DNA of 64,000 nt from JALZVT01 sp039029135 (GTDB lineage: Bacteria > Pseudomonadota > Gammaproteobacteria > Pseudomonadales > Azotimanducaceae): contig JBCCGT010000008.1 of assembly GCA_039029135.1 (NCBI GenBank), positions 140,782 through 204,781 on the forward strand. The letters are read 5' to 3'. The position numbers and the translations under genes are program-made. Shown here in pieces: positions 17,709 through 31,500 of the stretch. The notes below the pieces were generated by a model. The model was not told the DNA's origin. It saw only the letters and a program-made list of their open reading frames with translations, and made no database searches. Position 1 is the first letter of the stretch. Each line of letters begins with the position of its first letter.

Positions 17709-18739
17709 GCGTCATCCTCCGCGCGCTGGGCGCCGCCGGCGCCCAACCAGATGGCCAGCAGGAAGGCGAGCAAGGCCCCAAACAGCGGCCAGGGATAGTG
17801 CTGCGTGGGCTGGCGGCGTTCCACCTCTGCGCCGGTTTGGCTGACCAGCGGCTCGATGTGGGTCTCGACGATGGCGTCGAGGTCGACCGCCGAGGTGCCG
17901 GCAGGCACGTACACGCCCTCGGTGCGCAGGGCGAGCGTCCGCAGCAGCTCGCCGTCCAGCCGCGAGCGCACGACGTTGCCCTCGCCGTCGGTGAGCGTGC
18001 TGCGCGCGCCGGTCTCGGGGTCGCGCAGCGTGATCGTGCTGCCCGCCTCGCTGCCGAAGCCGATGGCGACGATGCGTATGCCGGCCGCCAGCAGATCTTC
18101 GATGGCGTCCTCCGGATACGAATCGTGATCCTCGCCGTCGGTGATAAGCAGCAGCACCCGGGGCGCGCCCCTGTTGGGGCCGAAGGCAGCGATCGCCTTC
18201 CGCAGCGCCGTGCCGATCTCCGTGCCGCCGCGACTGATGCTGCCGGGGTCGACGCCGCGCAGGACGAGGCGGAAGAAACCGTAGTCCGTGGTCAGCGGAC
18301 TTTTGACGCTGGCGCGGCCAGCGAACGCGATCAGTCCCACCCGATGATCGCTGACGCGCTCGATCAGCTCCACGATCTCCGCCTTGGCGCGCGCCAGGCG
18401 GCTGGGTGCCGCGTCTTCGGCGAGCATGCTTTTCGATACGTCCAGCACGACCATGATGTCGGCGCGCACGGTCTGACTGCGTGTCTCGACCCCGCCCAGC
18501 GTTTGCGGCTGCATGAGCGCGGCCACGCCAAACAGGCCCGTCGCCGCGATGGCAACCAGTCGGACGGCGCGCCGCAGCGCGCCCTGTCGAAAGGCGAGGC
18601 GCGCGGCCATCGCGCTCGACAGAAAGCGGCCCAGACGATCGCCGCGTCCCAGTTCGAGCCAGGCGAACAGCGCAAGCGTCGCCAGCACCAGCCAGACGAG
18701 ATGTACGTAGCCCGGCGTCGCGAAGAACAGATCGTTCAT
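17705..18739 (-). CDS. batB: BatB-like von Willebrand factor A membrane protein
   Basis: A 344-residue protein. Membrane segments near the N terminus (VHLVWLVLATLALFAWL and a second one at 60-80) precede a VWA domain. The domain has an intact metal-dependent adhesion site D-x-S-x-S (VLDVSKSM) and a later TDGED. A C-terminal helix (PWPLFGALLAFLLAIWLG) closes the protein. Its place between batA and the batC-like gene fits BatB. VWA domains bind partners through Mg2+; in this operon they probably form an inner-membrane complex acted on by MoxR. Confidence 0.88.
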   Translation of the reverse strand: MNDLFFATPGYVHLVWLVLATLALFAWLELGRGDRLGRFLSSAMAARLAFRQGALRRAVRLVAIAATGLFGVAALMQPQTLGGVETRSQTVRADIMVVLDVSKSMLAEDAAPSRLARAKAEIVELIERVSDHRVGLIAFAGRASVKSPLTTDYGFFRLVLRGVDPGSISRGGTEIGTALRKAIAAFGPNRGAPRVLLLITDGEDHDSYPEDAIEDLLAAGIRIVAIGFGSEAGSTITLRDPETGARSTLTDGEGNVVRSRLDGELLRTLALRTEGVYVPAGTSAVDLDAIVETHIEPLVSQTGAEVERRQPTQHYPWPLFGALLAFLLAIWLGAGGAQRAEDDA

Positions 18740-18798
18740 GCGCCTGCGCTCCTCGCGGCCTGCGTTCGTGGCGTTGCAGTGTTTCTCATCGGGCAGCC

Positions 18799-19827
18799 TC
18801 AGGGTCCGCGCGCGAGGACGGTCAGACGCGCCAGCCAGCCCGCCAGTGCGAGCAGCAGCCCGAGCAGCAGCGGCAGCCGGTAGTGCTCGGTGTACTGGCG
18901 AAAGCGCTCTTCGGTGATGCGCGTGCGCGTCAGGCGATCGATCTCCGCATACACGTCGACGAGGCCGGCGGCGTCGGTCGCGCGAAAGAAGCGGCCGCCG
19001 GTGCGCTGCGCGACGTCGGCGAGCGTCTCTTCGTCGACCTCCACGCGCACCGCGCGCAGCGTAGAGCGCCCGGAGAACGGATCGCGCACGCGTACGGGCG
19101 CGAGGCCGTTGGTACCGGCACCGATGGTGTAAACGGTGACGTTCATGGACCGCGCCAGTTCCGCTGCCGCGGCCGGTGTTTCCAGCCCGGCGTTGTGGAC
19201 GCCGTCAGTGAGTAGCACGACCACCTTCGATTCCGCAGGCGATTCGCGCAGGCGCTCGACCGCAAGCCCCAGCGCATCGCCGATGGCGGTGCCGTCCTCG
19301 CTGCGCTCGGTGACGATCTCCAGATCCCGGGCGATCGCGGCGAGGTTTGCGTGGTCCAGGGTGAGCGGCACCGCGGTGTCGGCGTAGCCCGCGAAGCTGA
19401 CCAGACCGATCGCGTCGTCCGGCCGGCCTGGCAGATCGCCGTCGCCGCGGACGAAGGCGTCGAGCACGTCCTGCACGGCGGCGAGGCGCGTGCGCTCCGT
19501 ATCGTCGGTCGACAGATCGAGCGCCTGCATGGAGCCCGAGGTGTCGACGGCCAGCATGATCGCGATGCCTTCGCGTTCGATGCGGCTGAAGCGCTCGCCG
19601 CTGCGTGGTCCGGCCAGCGCCACGACCAGCGCGGCGCAGGCGAGCGCCAGCAGCGCGTCCGGCAGCCAGTGCAGCCGTTCCCGCAGGCTGCGCCGGCCGC
19701 GCGGCAGCAGGCTGAGCGCGGAGTAGACGATACGGCCCGGCGCGCGCCTGCTGAGGAAGAAGACGGGCACGCAGAGCAGCAGCAGCCACAGCAGCAGCGG
19801 CTCGCGAAATTCCAATGCGGCAAGCAT
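18799..19827 (-). CDS. batA: BatA-like von Willebrand factor A membrane protein
   Basis: A 342-residue protein. It opens with MLAALEFREPLLLWLLLLCVP, the usual BatA N-terminal helix, and has a second helix near residue 55. The VWA domain carries the metal site DTSGSM with a later LTDGVHN. A C-terminal helix (LPLLLGLLLALAGWLARL) follows. Its start overlaps the stop of the upstream lipoprotein gene by one base. The 59 bases to batB hold no gene. It is probably the main VWA partner of the MoxR ATPase. Confidence 0.9.
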   Translation of the reverse strand: MLAALEFREPLLLWLLLLCVPVFFLSRRAPGRIVYSALSLLPRGRRSLRERLHWLPDALLALACAALVVALAGPRSGERFSRIEREGIAIMLAVDTSGSMQALDLSTDDTERTRLAAVQDVLDAFVRGDGDLPGRPDDAIGLVSFAGYADTAVPLTLDHANLAAIARDLEIVTERSEDGTAIGDALGLAVERLRESPAESKVVVLLTDGVHNAGLETPAAAAELARSMNVTVYTIGAGTNGLAPVRVRDPFSGRSTLRAVRVEVDEETLADVAQRTGGRFFRATDAAGLVDVYAEIDRLTRTRITEERFRQYTEHYRLPLLLGLLLALAGWLARLTVLARGP

Positions 19828-20878
19828 CAGGCCGCCTGCCCGGCAGCGGGGCCGGCCTCAGTCGTCAGGCGGGTCTCGGCGAGAAAGCGCTCGCCGATAT
19901 CGAGCGCATCGCGGGACTCGTCAGCGGGCGGGCTGTAGCGCGCGAACTTCACCCGGTCGCAGCGGGCCAGCAGCTCGGAGAGCAGCTCGCGATGCGCTTG
20001 GCTCAGGTCGACGCTTTCGCGCGCCGCGGTAAGAAATTCCTCGGTGGTCAACTCCGGTGCGCGCACCTGAAATCGCTCTTCGATGTAGCGGCGCATGATG
20101 TCGGAAAGTTCGACGTACCAGCCGTCGGCGGCATCGCCCTCCGGCAGCCCGCCCGACGCCAGGGTCTGCAGGCGCCCGCGCGCGCGATCGTACGCGCTTG
20201 CCTGCTCGCGCACGGTCGCGCGACTGCGCAGTCGCGCAAAGATAAACAGCCCGGCGGCGACGGCAACCAGCGCGCCCATAACCAGCAGCCAGCGCACGCC
20301 GCGGCCGACGCCGAGCGGCTGCAGCTCGCCGCGCGGGGGACGCAGCTCGTCGATGACCGCACCCTCGGGCAGCACGGACTGCACGCTGATCGTCAGGCCG
20401 TCGGTCAGCAGTTCGTCGAACTCGCGCGTCGGCCCGTCGCGCTCGTCGAAGAACTCGACGCGCAGACGCGGGATGCGCTGGCGGCCGCTGAACGGCGCCT
20501 GCAGGCGATAGCGCTGCGAGGCGCGACTGGTGCCGTCGGCATCCACGCTCTCGCGGGGCACAAAGTCGATGATGGAGAAGCGGCCCAGCGCCTCGCCGAA
20601 CGCCGGCATCTCGACGCGCACGCCGGGCTTGGCCACGACGCTGAGCGTTAGCGTCACCGGATCGCCGATCAGCGGCTCCGCGGGCGCGACGCTTACCGTC
20701 GCCGTCACGGGGCCCGCCTCGGTGACCGCGGTTAGGCCGTCTGTTTCCGTGGCTGCCTCGGTCTGCGTCTGCTGTGCCTGCTGCTCGCAGCCGAACTGGA
20801 CGAGCGCACAGCAGCCGACCAGCAGCAGCCGCAGCTGCCAGCGGGCGGCGGTCGGCGCGCGTCGCGTGGACGGCGCCA

Positions 20879-20879
<1 letters not shown>
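19827..20879 (-). CDS. BatD-like lipoprotein with membrane helix (MoxR-operon accessory protein)
   Basis: A 350-residue protein. The N terminus has Arg residues, a hydrophobic run and FGC, with Cys31 as probable lipidation site. An Ig-like beta region (residues 55-175; PLIGDPVTLTLSVVAKPG) is followed by a membrane helix (RWLLVMGALVAVAAGLFIFA). The cytoplasmic tail (YIEERFQVRAPELTTEEFL) resembles the tail domain found in MoxR-operon proteins between DUF58 and batA (DUF4381-like position). It overlaps its neighbours on both sides. Role by position: part of the MoxR-Bat complex. Confidence 0.78.
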
Positions 20880-21883
<1,004 letters not shown>

Positions 21884-21891
21884 GGGCGCGG

Positions 21892-22875
<984 letters not shown>

Positions 22876-22880
22876 GTCGG

Positions 22881-22887
22881 ACCTCCT
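22881..22887 (-). promoter_or_regulatory. Strong ribosome binding site selecting a TTG start for moxR
   Basis: On the minus strand AGGAGGT is followed after five bases by TTG and then by the family's conserved N terminus. This is the best Shine-Dalgarno match near any candidate start of the gene. Confidence 0.75.
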
Positions 22888-23100
22888 GTCGGGTGCTCTG
22901 TGTTCGTTGTGAAACGCGTTTTGCTGCCGCATCCGGCGCTGTGCCGCGCTGCGCATAGCGCGCGTGCGTGCCGCCGGCTTTGTCAGTCGGCGCGCGGAAG
23001 GTTACGACCTCAGCCGGGTTTTTCAAGCCGTGCGCGAAGGCGGCACGCGGTCGCGACCACCGGGAATTCGATGCGCTTTAGCGACAAAAGTTCGCCGCTC

Positions 23101-23742
23101 TCAGTCTTCTCGGTCGACCATCGCCATGACGTCGTTGTCGGCCTCGCTCGAGGGAGCGGGTATCTCGCGAATGCGCTCCTCGACATCATCGTATTCCAAC
23201 CGCAGCGCCCGACTCATGGTGGCGTGCATGGCGTAGGTGCAGGTGATGTAGGTCAACTCCAGAATCATCTCGTCGCTCAGGCCCGACTGCAGCGCGGCGA
23301 AGACGCCGTCCGGGACGCGCCCGCGTTCCAACACCAGCGCGTCGGTGTACGCAAGCACCGCACGCTCGAGCGCCGAGAAGCAGTCCGCCGTCGACCAGTG
23401 GGGGATCGCGTCGATCTGCGTCTCGCTCAGGCCCACCTCGCGGCACGACTTGCAGTGCTGGGAGAACACGAACTGCGAACCGACGACGTAGCCCGCGCGC
23501 GTCTGGCCCAGCTCCCGCAGCTTCGGGTCCAGCACGCGGGCGGGGTCGCGATAGAAACGAAAACCCTCGGTCGTGTGTACGAACGCGTCGGGCACCAGAT
23601 TGAACACCGTCCACCAGTTGCCCGGGGTGCCGGTTGCCGTGCCGGGCTCCTGCACGGGGTCGCGGTCGCCGAACAGCATGTTGAAGATGGCGTTGGCGTA
23701 CTCGTGGTTGGCCTCGCGGCCGGCCTGCTTCAGGCGGGGCAT
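23101..23742 (-). CDS. Carboxymuconolactone decarboxylase-family protein (AhpD-like)
   Basis: A 213-residue, mostly helical protein. The AhpD-like core has H-C-K-S-C (SQHCKSCREVGLSETQID), giving the CxxC and nearby His used for disulfide chemistry or lactone decarboxylation. ALERAVLAYTDALV is the following conserved helix. It may act as an alkylhydroperoxidase-like antioxidant or in ring-cleavage catabolism; sequence alone does not choose. The gene lies 226 bases upstream of moxR on the same strand and 49 bases after the aldo/keto reductase gene. Confidence 0.88.
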   Translation of the reverse strand: MPRLKQAGREANHEYANAIFNMLFGDRDPVQEPGTATGTPGNWWTVFNLVPDAFVHTTEGFRFYRDPARVLDPKLRELGQTRAGYVVGSQFVFSQHCKSCREVGLSETQIDAIPHWSTADCFSALERAVLAYTDALVLERGRVPDGVFAALQSGLSDEMILELTYITCTYAMHATMSRALRLEYDDVEERIREIPAPSSEADNDVMAMVDRED

Positions 23743-23791
23743 GGCGTTCTCCTCTGTGTCCGTGTAGTCGGTACGGCGTTCACGGGGCGGG

Positions 23792-24763
23792 CTAGAAGCT
23801 CGAGCTGCGCGGGACGTACGGTTCTTCCAGCGCCTCGCGCTCGGCTGTCGTCAGCTCGACGTCGAGCGCCGCGACGGCGTCCTCGATGTGCTGCAGCTTG
23901 CTGGCGCCGACGATCGGCGCGGTCACGACCGGATTGCCGAGCACCCATGCCAGAGCGATCTGGGCGCGAGGCACGTCGCGCGCGGCGGCGATTTCCGCGA
24001 CCCGCTTGACGATGTCCTCGTCGCGATTGCGATCGAAGCGCGCCTTGATCAGCGGATCGGTTTCGGTGCGCGCGGTGGTGTCGTCCCAGTCGCGGGTCAA
24101 CACGCCACGGGCGAGCGGGCTCCAGGGGATCACCCCGATGCCCTGATCCGCGCACAGCGGAAGCATCTCGCGCTCTTCCTCGCGCTGCAGCAGGCTGTAC
24201 TGGTTTTGCATGGACACGAAGCGGTTCCAGCCGTTGATTTTCGCCGTGTACAGCGCCTTGCTGAATTCCCAGGCCCACATGGACGACGCGCCGACGTAGC
24301 GAATCTTGCCGGCGCTGATCGCGTCGTCGAAGGCGCGCAGCGTTTCCTCGATGGGCGTGCGTCGGTCGTAGCGGTGAATCTGGTAGAGGTCGATGTAGTC
24401 GGTCCCCAGGCGACGCAGGCTGTGCTCGATTTCGGTCATGATCGCCTTGCGCGACAGTCCCAGCGAATTTGGCTTAGTGCCGCGCATGGGAAAGTACACC
24501 TTGGTCGCGATGACGACCTCGTCCCGATCCGCCAGCTCGCGCAGGAGCTTGCCCGTGATCTCCTCCGAGGTGCCCCGCGAATAGGCGTTGGCCGTGTCGA
24601 AGAAGTTGATGCCGAGTTCCAGGGCGCGTTCCAGCAGCGGGCGAGTGTCCATCTCGTCGAGACTCCACTCGTGTGCCCCCGGCGTCTGCGCGCCGAAGTT
24701 CATGCAGCCGAGGCATATGCGTGAGACGTCGAGGCCGGTGTCGCCGAGTTTGGTGTAGTGCAT
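23792..24763 (-). CDS. Aldo/keto reductase
   Basis: About 323 residues from ATG 24763, where the conserved beta-hairpin begins (MHYTKLGDTGLDVSRICLG). The catalytic tetrad is present: Asp and Tyr in FFDTANAYS, Lys in VIATKVYF, His in LYQIHRYD. The C-terminal NADPH-binding segment (IVGASKLQHIEDAVAALD) is normal. It reduces aldehydes or ketones with NADPH. A longer frame up to 24841 lacks homology-like sequence. It is divergent from the small membrane protein gene at 24900. Confidence 0.93.
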   Translation of the reverse strand: MHYTKLGDTGLDVSRICLGCMNFGAQTPGAHEWSLDEMDTRPLLERALELGINFFDTANAYSRGTSEEITGKLLRELADRDEVVIATKVYFPMRGTKPNSLGLSRKAIMTEIEHSLRRLGTDYIDLYQIHRYDRRTPIEETLRAFDDAISAGKIRYVGASSMWAWEFSKALYTAKINGWNRFVSMQNQYSLLQREEEREMLPLCADQGIGVIPWSPLARGVLTRDWDDTTARTETDPLIKARFDRNRDEDIVKRVAEIAAARDVPRAQIALAWVLGNPVVTAPIVGASKLQHIEDAVAALDVELTTAEREALEEPYVPRSSSF

Positions 24764-24899
24764 GAGCGCATCCGTGGGCTGTTGAGAAGTTGGTGCCGGA
24801 CCCGCGTGCCGATAGCGCTGGCGCGAGCCCCGACCATTCACCTTGCGCGATCGTCATCGTCTGCGCAACGATGCGCACTTTCAGGCAGAGAGACGCGAT

Positions 24900-25394
24900 A
24901 TGACGATCTTGAAGTGGTTGGTAGGCCTGCTGGTTGCCGTCGCCGTGCTGATCGCGCTGGTGTTCGGTGGGGCCCGTTTTGCAGATGGACCATTGGCGCT
25001 GGTACCGGGTGGCCCGCTGCAGTCCGGGGAATTGCGGGCGACGCCGGCTGACTGGAGCTTCGCGGCGGACGTCGAGGAGATCGAGTTCGAAAGCGGCGGC
25101 CGCTCGCGCACGGTGTGGATCGTGGCCGACGGTGGGGACGGATTCATTCCGGCGAGTGCGCTGTTCCCGCCGATGAAGACCTGGCACAAGGAGGCGCTGA
25201 CCGAGCCCGCCGCCATGGTCCGCATCGACGGCGTGCGCTACCCCATCAACCTGCGACGCATCCAGCCGGATTCGCCGCGCTTCGGCGTCGTGCTGCAACG
25301 ACTGCAGGCGAAGTACACGCTGCCACCGGGTTCCGAGGACGTCGACCCCGCGGAGGCCGTCTGGGTCTTCGCGCTCGACGCACGCGCGCTCTGA
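24900..25394 (+). CDS. Small membrane-anchored protein of unknown function
   Basis: A 164-residue protein. An N-terminal membrane helix (LKWLVGLLVAVAVLIALVFG) precedes a periplasmic beta-rich domain (residues 45-160). The RSRTVWIVAD...FIPASALFP pattern recalls split-barrel flavin-binding domains, but I cannot assign a family with confidence. ATG 24900 fits the helix; an upstream in-frame GTG at 24843 adds non-hydrophobic residues. No operon partner: it is divergent from the reductase and followed by the AT-rich leader of the next large gene. Confidence 0.72.
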   Translation: MTILKWLVGLLVAVAVLIALVFGGARFADGPLALVPGGPLQSGELRATPADWSFAADVEEIEFESGGRSRTVWIVADGGDGFIPASALFPPMKTWHKEALTEPAAMVRIDGVRYPINLRRIQPDSPRFGVVLQRLQAKYTLPPGSEDVDPAEAVWVFALDARAL

Positions 25395-25569
25395 CACGCG
25401 CGCATTGAATGGTCGATTGTGAACCTCAACGCGGGGGCGCTTGAGCGCGCGTCCCGCGACGCTGAACACTCGTCAGAGTGAAAAATTAGCATTACATTTT
25501 TTTAGCCATTCGTAAGTAAATTGCCAATATGATGGCCGTCTTGTCATTCGGACCTATCGGGGCGGTTTC
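25395..25569 (+). promoter_or_regulatory. AT-rich leader of the copper-radical-oxidase/cytochrome fusion gene
   Basis: These 175 bases carry no gene. The last 85 are strikingly AT-rich for this window and include a T7 run and a TATGAT hexamer at 25528-25533 that could be a -10 element. No convincing -35 element is seen at the right spacing. A short hairpin (CACTC/GAGTG, 25467-25480) precedes the AT-rich part. Confidence 0.4.
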
Positions 25570-28500
25570 ATGGGGAGTCGATACTGGCCGATCGTTGGCG
25601 TTTGCGCGTTGGCTTTGGTCGGCGCCACACAGGCGCGCGCAGCGAATGTAACGCTGTATCAGGGTAGCTTCGATGCGCTGCCCGATTTTTCAACGCTGAG
25701 CGCCGACCAGTCGTTTGCCTCACCCGTGATATCGGCAGCGGTCACGGCTCAGGCCACCAACTTTGCGCTGGTGTTCGAGCAGTCGCTTAACGTCGATCGT
25801 GCGGGCACCTACGCGTTCACGCTGACCTCGGACGACGGCTCAAAGCTCTTCGTCGACGGCGCGCAGATCATCGACAACGACGGCCTGCAGGCGGCGACCA
25901 CCGAGACGGGTACCGTCAACCTCGCGGCCGGTCAGCACAGCCTGCGCGTCGAGTATTTTCAGCAGGGTGGCGAGAAGTTTCTAAACCTGCTGGTGCAGGG
26001 GCCCGGCGATCCGCAGCCGCATCCGCTGCCCGCGGACGGCAACCTGGGCGCGAAGAACGGGTTCGACTACTTTGTCTATAACCTCGGGACCGCAAGCGTG
26101 CTGCCCGATTTCACGGGCCTCGTGCCGGTGGACGCGGGTGTTGCGTCTGACATAGGCACCGGCGTGACGGGACTCACCGAAGAATTCGGGCTCGTGTTCG
26201 CAGGCGACCTCAGCGTCAGCGATACCGGCAATTACCTGTTTGCGGTCACTTCCGACGACGGCTCATCGCTTGAGATCGGTGGCGACACCGTCGTCGACAA
26301 CGACGGACTGCACGCCGCGGTTACGGTTACGGGCGTCGCGAACCTGGCACCCGGTGATTATCGCTTTCGCGTCGAGTTCTTCGAGAATCAGGGTCAGGAA
26401 TCCCTAGACGTCGCGTATCAGAGCGAAGGCGGGCTGACGTTTGCGCCCTTGCCTGCAAGCGGTCCGCTAGAGTTCGTGGAGCCGCCGCCCGCATCGGAGG
26501 TCGGTCAATGGACGGCGCCGCTCGAATGGCCTGTCATTCCGTCTTCTGTCGCCAACCTGCCGGATGGTCGACTGCTCGGCTGGACGTCGGCCGAGCCCGA
26601 CGCCTCGCCCAGTCTCCCGGAGTTCACGTTTTCGGTGGTTTACGATCCGCTGACGGACTCCTTTGAGCCGGTGAATCACAACGGCCACAACATGTTCTGT
26701 CCGGGCATCGCGCTGCTCGAGGATGGCACGGTGTTCGTTAATGGCGGCCAGGGCAACAACAACAATACTTCTAGCTACAGCCTGAATAGTGGCTGGCAAA
26801 ATCTGCCCGACATGAACCAGGGCCGGTTCTATCCCACCAGCGTGTTGCTGCCGGACGAGTCGGTCTGGACCACGTTTGCCGCGGGCGCGGGCAACACGGC
26901 GGAGATCTGGGATCCGCTGAACAACAGTTGGACCATCACGCCAAATACGTCGCAGGCGATCCTGAATCAGGAGCAGAGTGCGGTAAACAACGGCGGTAAT
27001 CCGAACGGCGCGGGCACGATGCAGTGGTACGCGCACTTGATGCTGACGCCGCAGGGCGACGTGCTGAGCGCAGGTCCGGCTCAAACGTGGCTGCGCTTCG
27101 ATCCCCAGGGCGGTACCCAGAACCAAAATCTCGGTCAGCCTGCCGGTGATCGGGCGCGCGTGTTCGGCAACGTCGTCAACTACGGCGCCGGCCAGACCAT
27201 GCTGATCGGCGGGCACGATCCGCGCGAGCAACAGCCGGCTGCCGCGGAAAACGTCTATCTGATCGACATGAACGGTCCGAGCCCAACGGTGACACAGGGG
27301 GCGCCGATGATTCAGGGCCGCGCGTTCAGCAACTCGGTGACGCTGCCGAACGGCGAGATTCTCGTGGTTGGCGGCAACACCAGTGGCAAGCTGTTCAGCG
27401 ACGAAGGCACGATTCTCGCGAGCGAAATCTATGCGCCGGCATCCAACAGCTGGCGCACGGTGGCGCCGATCTCCATTCCGCGCAACTACCACTCGACGGC
27501 CATCCTGTTGCAGGACGGCCGCGTGTTCTCGGGCGGCGGCGGAGTCTGTGGCAACGGCTGTGCGGCCAACCATTCGGATTCGCAGATCTACTCTCCGGGC
27601 TATCTGTTCAACGCAGACGGTTCGGCCGCAAGTCGCCCGACCATTGCGAGCGCGCCCGATCAGGCCAACGTCGGTGCTGCACTCACGGTTGCCGCGAGTG
27701 CGGACACGGCTCAGTTCACGTTGGTGCGTCTCAGCGGCACGACTCACCATATCAACCCCGACCAGCGATTCCTGCCTCTGGCCAGCACAGCGCTGGGCGG
27801 CGGTCAGTTCGAGGTACAGCTCCCTTCTAACGTCAATGTCCTGCTGCAGGGTTACTACTGGCTGTTCGCCGTCAACGCAGATGGCACGCCTTCGATCGGT
27901 CGCAATCTCCAGATCGTCCGCGAAGAAGTCGATGAAGGTGGTGGCAACGGCGGTAACGATGCGGGCTATAAGTATTATCGGTTTACGCCCACAGCGCTGC
28001 GCGGGCCCACGCCGGATGGCGTGCAGCTCAGCGAGCTCTCCCTGTTCGATACGGCCGGCGCGCGTCTGCCAGACGGCCTCGCGTTCAACCCAGGTGGGAA
28101 CAATCCTGCTGGCGAAGGTCCGCAACAGGTGCTAGACGGCGATACGGCGACCAAGTGGCTGGACTTCAACCAGGGGCCGCTGGTGATTGAATACAATGCG
28201 CCCACACTCGCGACCAGCTATCGGCTGACGACAGCGAATGACGCCGTAGCTCGCGACCCCGTGCAATGGCTATTCGAAGCCAGCAACGACGGCTTTAACT
28301 GGGTGACGCTCGACGCCCGCACCGACGCCGCCGAGCCGACGCCGACGAGTCGTCAGGTCGACGGCTCACTGTATCCGCTGGGCAACAACGCCGAAATCGA
28401 AGTGGATGTACTGGGTGGCGCGCTTACCGGGAGTTTCCAGGTGGTAAACGGCGCATATCTGGTCGTGCCTGACGGCGTAGGCGAGGAGTACACCTTTGCT

Positions 28501-31500
28501 GAATCGCTCGGTCGGGTCGATCTGACGGTCGACGTTGACGCGGCGGGCGATTACCTGATCGAGGGCTCCGTGTGGTCGCCGAACGGTACCTCGAACTCGT
28601 TCTACGTGCGCGTCGACGGTGCGCCTGCGACGCCCATACTGTGGGACACGCTGGTCGGCGGTAGCTTTCTGCCGCAGCTCGTACAGAATCGAGGGGCCGA
28701 TGCGCCATTCAGCGTCGAACTCGACGCAGGCCAGCATATTCTGTCTCTATACCACCGCGAGGACGACACGCGGATCGAGTCGCTGCGCCTGATTCAGATC
28801 AGCGGCGATACCGCGCCGCTCGACAGCGACGGCGATGGCGTACCCGATTCCGAAGACGCGTTCCCGAACGATCCCACCGAGACGACGGATACCGACGGTG
28901 ACGGCGTTGGTGATAACAGCGACGCGTTCCCAACGGATCCAACCGAGAGCGCCGACAGCGACGGTGACGGCGTTGGCGATAACGCGGATGCATTCCCCAA
29001 CGATCCCGACCGGGCACTCGAACTCGCCGCGACACCGGCGCAGCCGAATCGCTCGACGACGCTGCTGCTCGAACCGGCCGCCGCTGGCGATCGCGTGTGG
29101 AGCGTCAATCCCGATAACGACAGCGTGACGGTGCTGAATGCCGCTGGTGGCAAGTTGGCCGAAATCGCAGTAGGCGATACCCCCTGGGCGCTCGCGCTCT
29201 CGCCTGACGGCGCCACGGTGCTGGTTTCGAACAAGGCCGACGCGACGCTGTCGCTGATCTCGACGGCGAGCCTCGCCGTCACGGCGACGGTTGAGCTGCC
29301 GGCCAACAGTGCGCCCCACGGCGTGGTGTATGCTGGCGACGGCGCCAGCTATTTCGTCGTCCTCGAAGGCGCGGCCAGCGTCGAAAAGCGTGTGGCGGCG
29401 ACGAACGCGCTGACGTCGACCCTGGTCGTCGGCGGCACGCCGAGGCACCTGTCGGTCACGCCCGATGGCAGTGAGCTGCTGGTGAGTAACTTCATCACGC
29501 CGCCGCTGCCCGGCGAGGACGGCGCCAGCGTCGACACATCGGCCGGCGGCGGTCAGGTGTTCGTCGTCGATGCGGCCAGCATGACAATCACATCACTGAT
29601 CACCATCGCCCACGACGATCGACCGATCAGCGATTCGCAGGGCAAGGGTCTACCGAACTATCTGGGTGCGGTAACGGCCAGCCACGGCGGCGGCTTTGCG
29701 ATCTTGCCCTCTAAGAAGGACAACGTTGCGTCCGGCACGCTGCGCCAGGCCGTCGGCATGACCTTCGACCAGACCGTGCGTGCCCAGACCAGCCGCATCC
29801 TGCTCGATACGCTGACCGAGGACGCCGGCGCGGCGCTCGATCACGACAACGCGAGCGTCGCGACCTCGGTCGCGTTCACCGGCGACGATCGCTACCTGTT
29901 GGTGACGCTGGAGACCAGCCGCGAGCTGTTGATCTACGATTTCGATGAGAACTTCGAGATCGCGCGACTGGAAACCGAGCGTGCGCCGCAGAGCGTCGTC
30001 GTCAGCAGCGACGGTCAGACGGCTTACGTGCACAACTTCATGGACCGCAGCGTGTCGATCTTCGACCTGGCCGCGGCCATCGACGCGTCCCCGACGACGG
30101 AGCCGGCGCTGGGCGTGTCCTCGACCGTCGCGAACGAGTCGCTGGCACCGAACGTGCTGCTCGGCAAGCAGCACTTCTATGACGCGGGCGACGATCGCCT
30201 CGCACGCGATGGCTATATGTCGTGCGCGTCCTGTCACAAGGAAGGCAAGCACGACGGCCGCACCTGGGACTTCACCCTGTTCGGCGAAGGCGTGCGCAAC
30301 ACGCCGTCTCTGCTTGGTCGCGCCGGATTGGGTCACGGCCCCGTGCACTGGACGGGGAACTTCGACGAGTTGCAGGACTTTGAGGCGCAGATCCGCGAAT
30401 TCGCCGGCGGCGATGGTCTGATGAGCGATGTCGACTTCTTCGCCGGCACGCGCAGCGAGCCGCTGGGCGATCCGAAGGCCGGCCTCAGCGCTGATCTCGA
30501 CGCGCTGGCCGCGTATCTCACGTCGCTGACGGCGCCGGAGCTTGCGCCCGCGCAGGCGCAAGACGCGAGTGCGGCCGCCGAGCGCGGCGCACAGCGCTTC
30601 GACGATCTGGGCTGCGCGTCTTGCCACAGCGGCGACACCTTCACCGACTCCGGCGACGGTCCGCTGCACGACATCGGCACGCTCACGGCGGCCAGCGGGC
30701 AGCGACTGGGCGAGCAGCTGCTCGGCATCGACACGCCAACGCTGCTCGGCCTGTTCGCCTCCGCGCCCTATCTGCACGACGGTTCGGCGCCGACGATAGA
30801 GGCTGCGATCCAGGCGCACGCTGGAATCGCTTTTGCCGGTACAGACATCGCCGACCTGGTGGCACATCTGCTGCGGCTGCCGGTGGCTGAAGAGCCTGGC
30901 GAGGTCGAAGAGCTGCTAAGTGAACGCGTCATCAGCCGCTCTGGATCGCAGAAAGTCCGCGAGGCCGTGACTATTCCGTTGGACGCAATCCGCCTGACCG
31001 CGACCCTGACCGGCGGCACGGGCGACGCCGATCTCTACGTCGGCGACCGGTTCAAGCCGAAGGCCAACCGCTTCACCTGTGCGTCCACTGCGGCGGGCAC
31101 CGAGGAAGTGTGCGTGCTGGATTCGGTGACGCCGATCGGGCCGTACAACATACTCGTAACCGTCGGCGCGAGCGCGTCGAGCTACGCCGACGTGACGCTG
31201 CGAGTGACGGCGACGGTGCCCGGTACGCCGGGGGTCAACCAGCCGCCCAGTGCGAGCTTCGTCACCAGCAGTGCGGGCCTGGACGCTACCTTCGATGCGT
31301 CCGCGTCCAGCGACAGCGATGGCACGATCGGCTCTGCAGACTGGTCGTTTGGCGACGGCGCGACGGGCACCGGCCTGGTCATCACGCACAGCTATCCGGC
31401 AGCCGGTACCTATACCGCGACCCTGACCGTGACGGACGACGACGGCGCGACGGCCACGGTCTCCCAGCAGGTCGAGGTGACCGAGCCCGGCGGACCCGTC

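Noticed and set aside
26467..28125. 552-codon open frame antisense to the giant fusion gene
   Set aside because: Mirror of a GC-rich real gene; low-complexity Arg/Ala/Val-rich translation with no family features.
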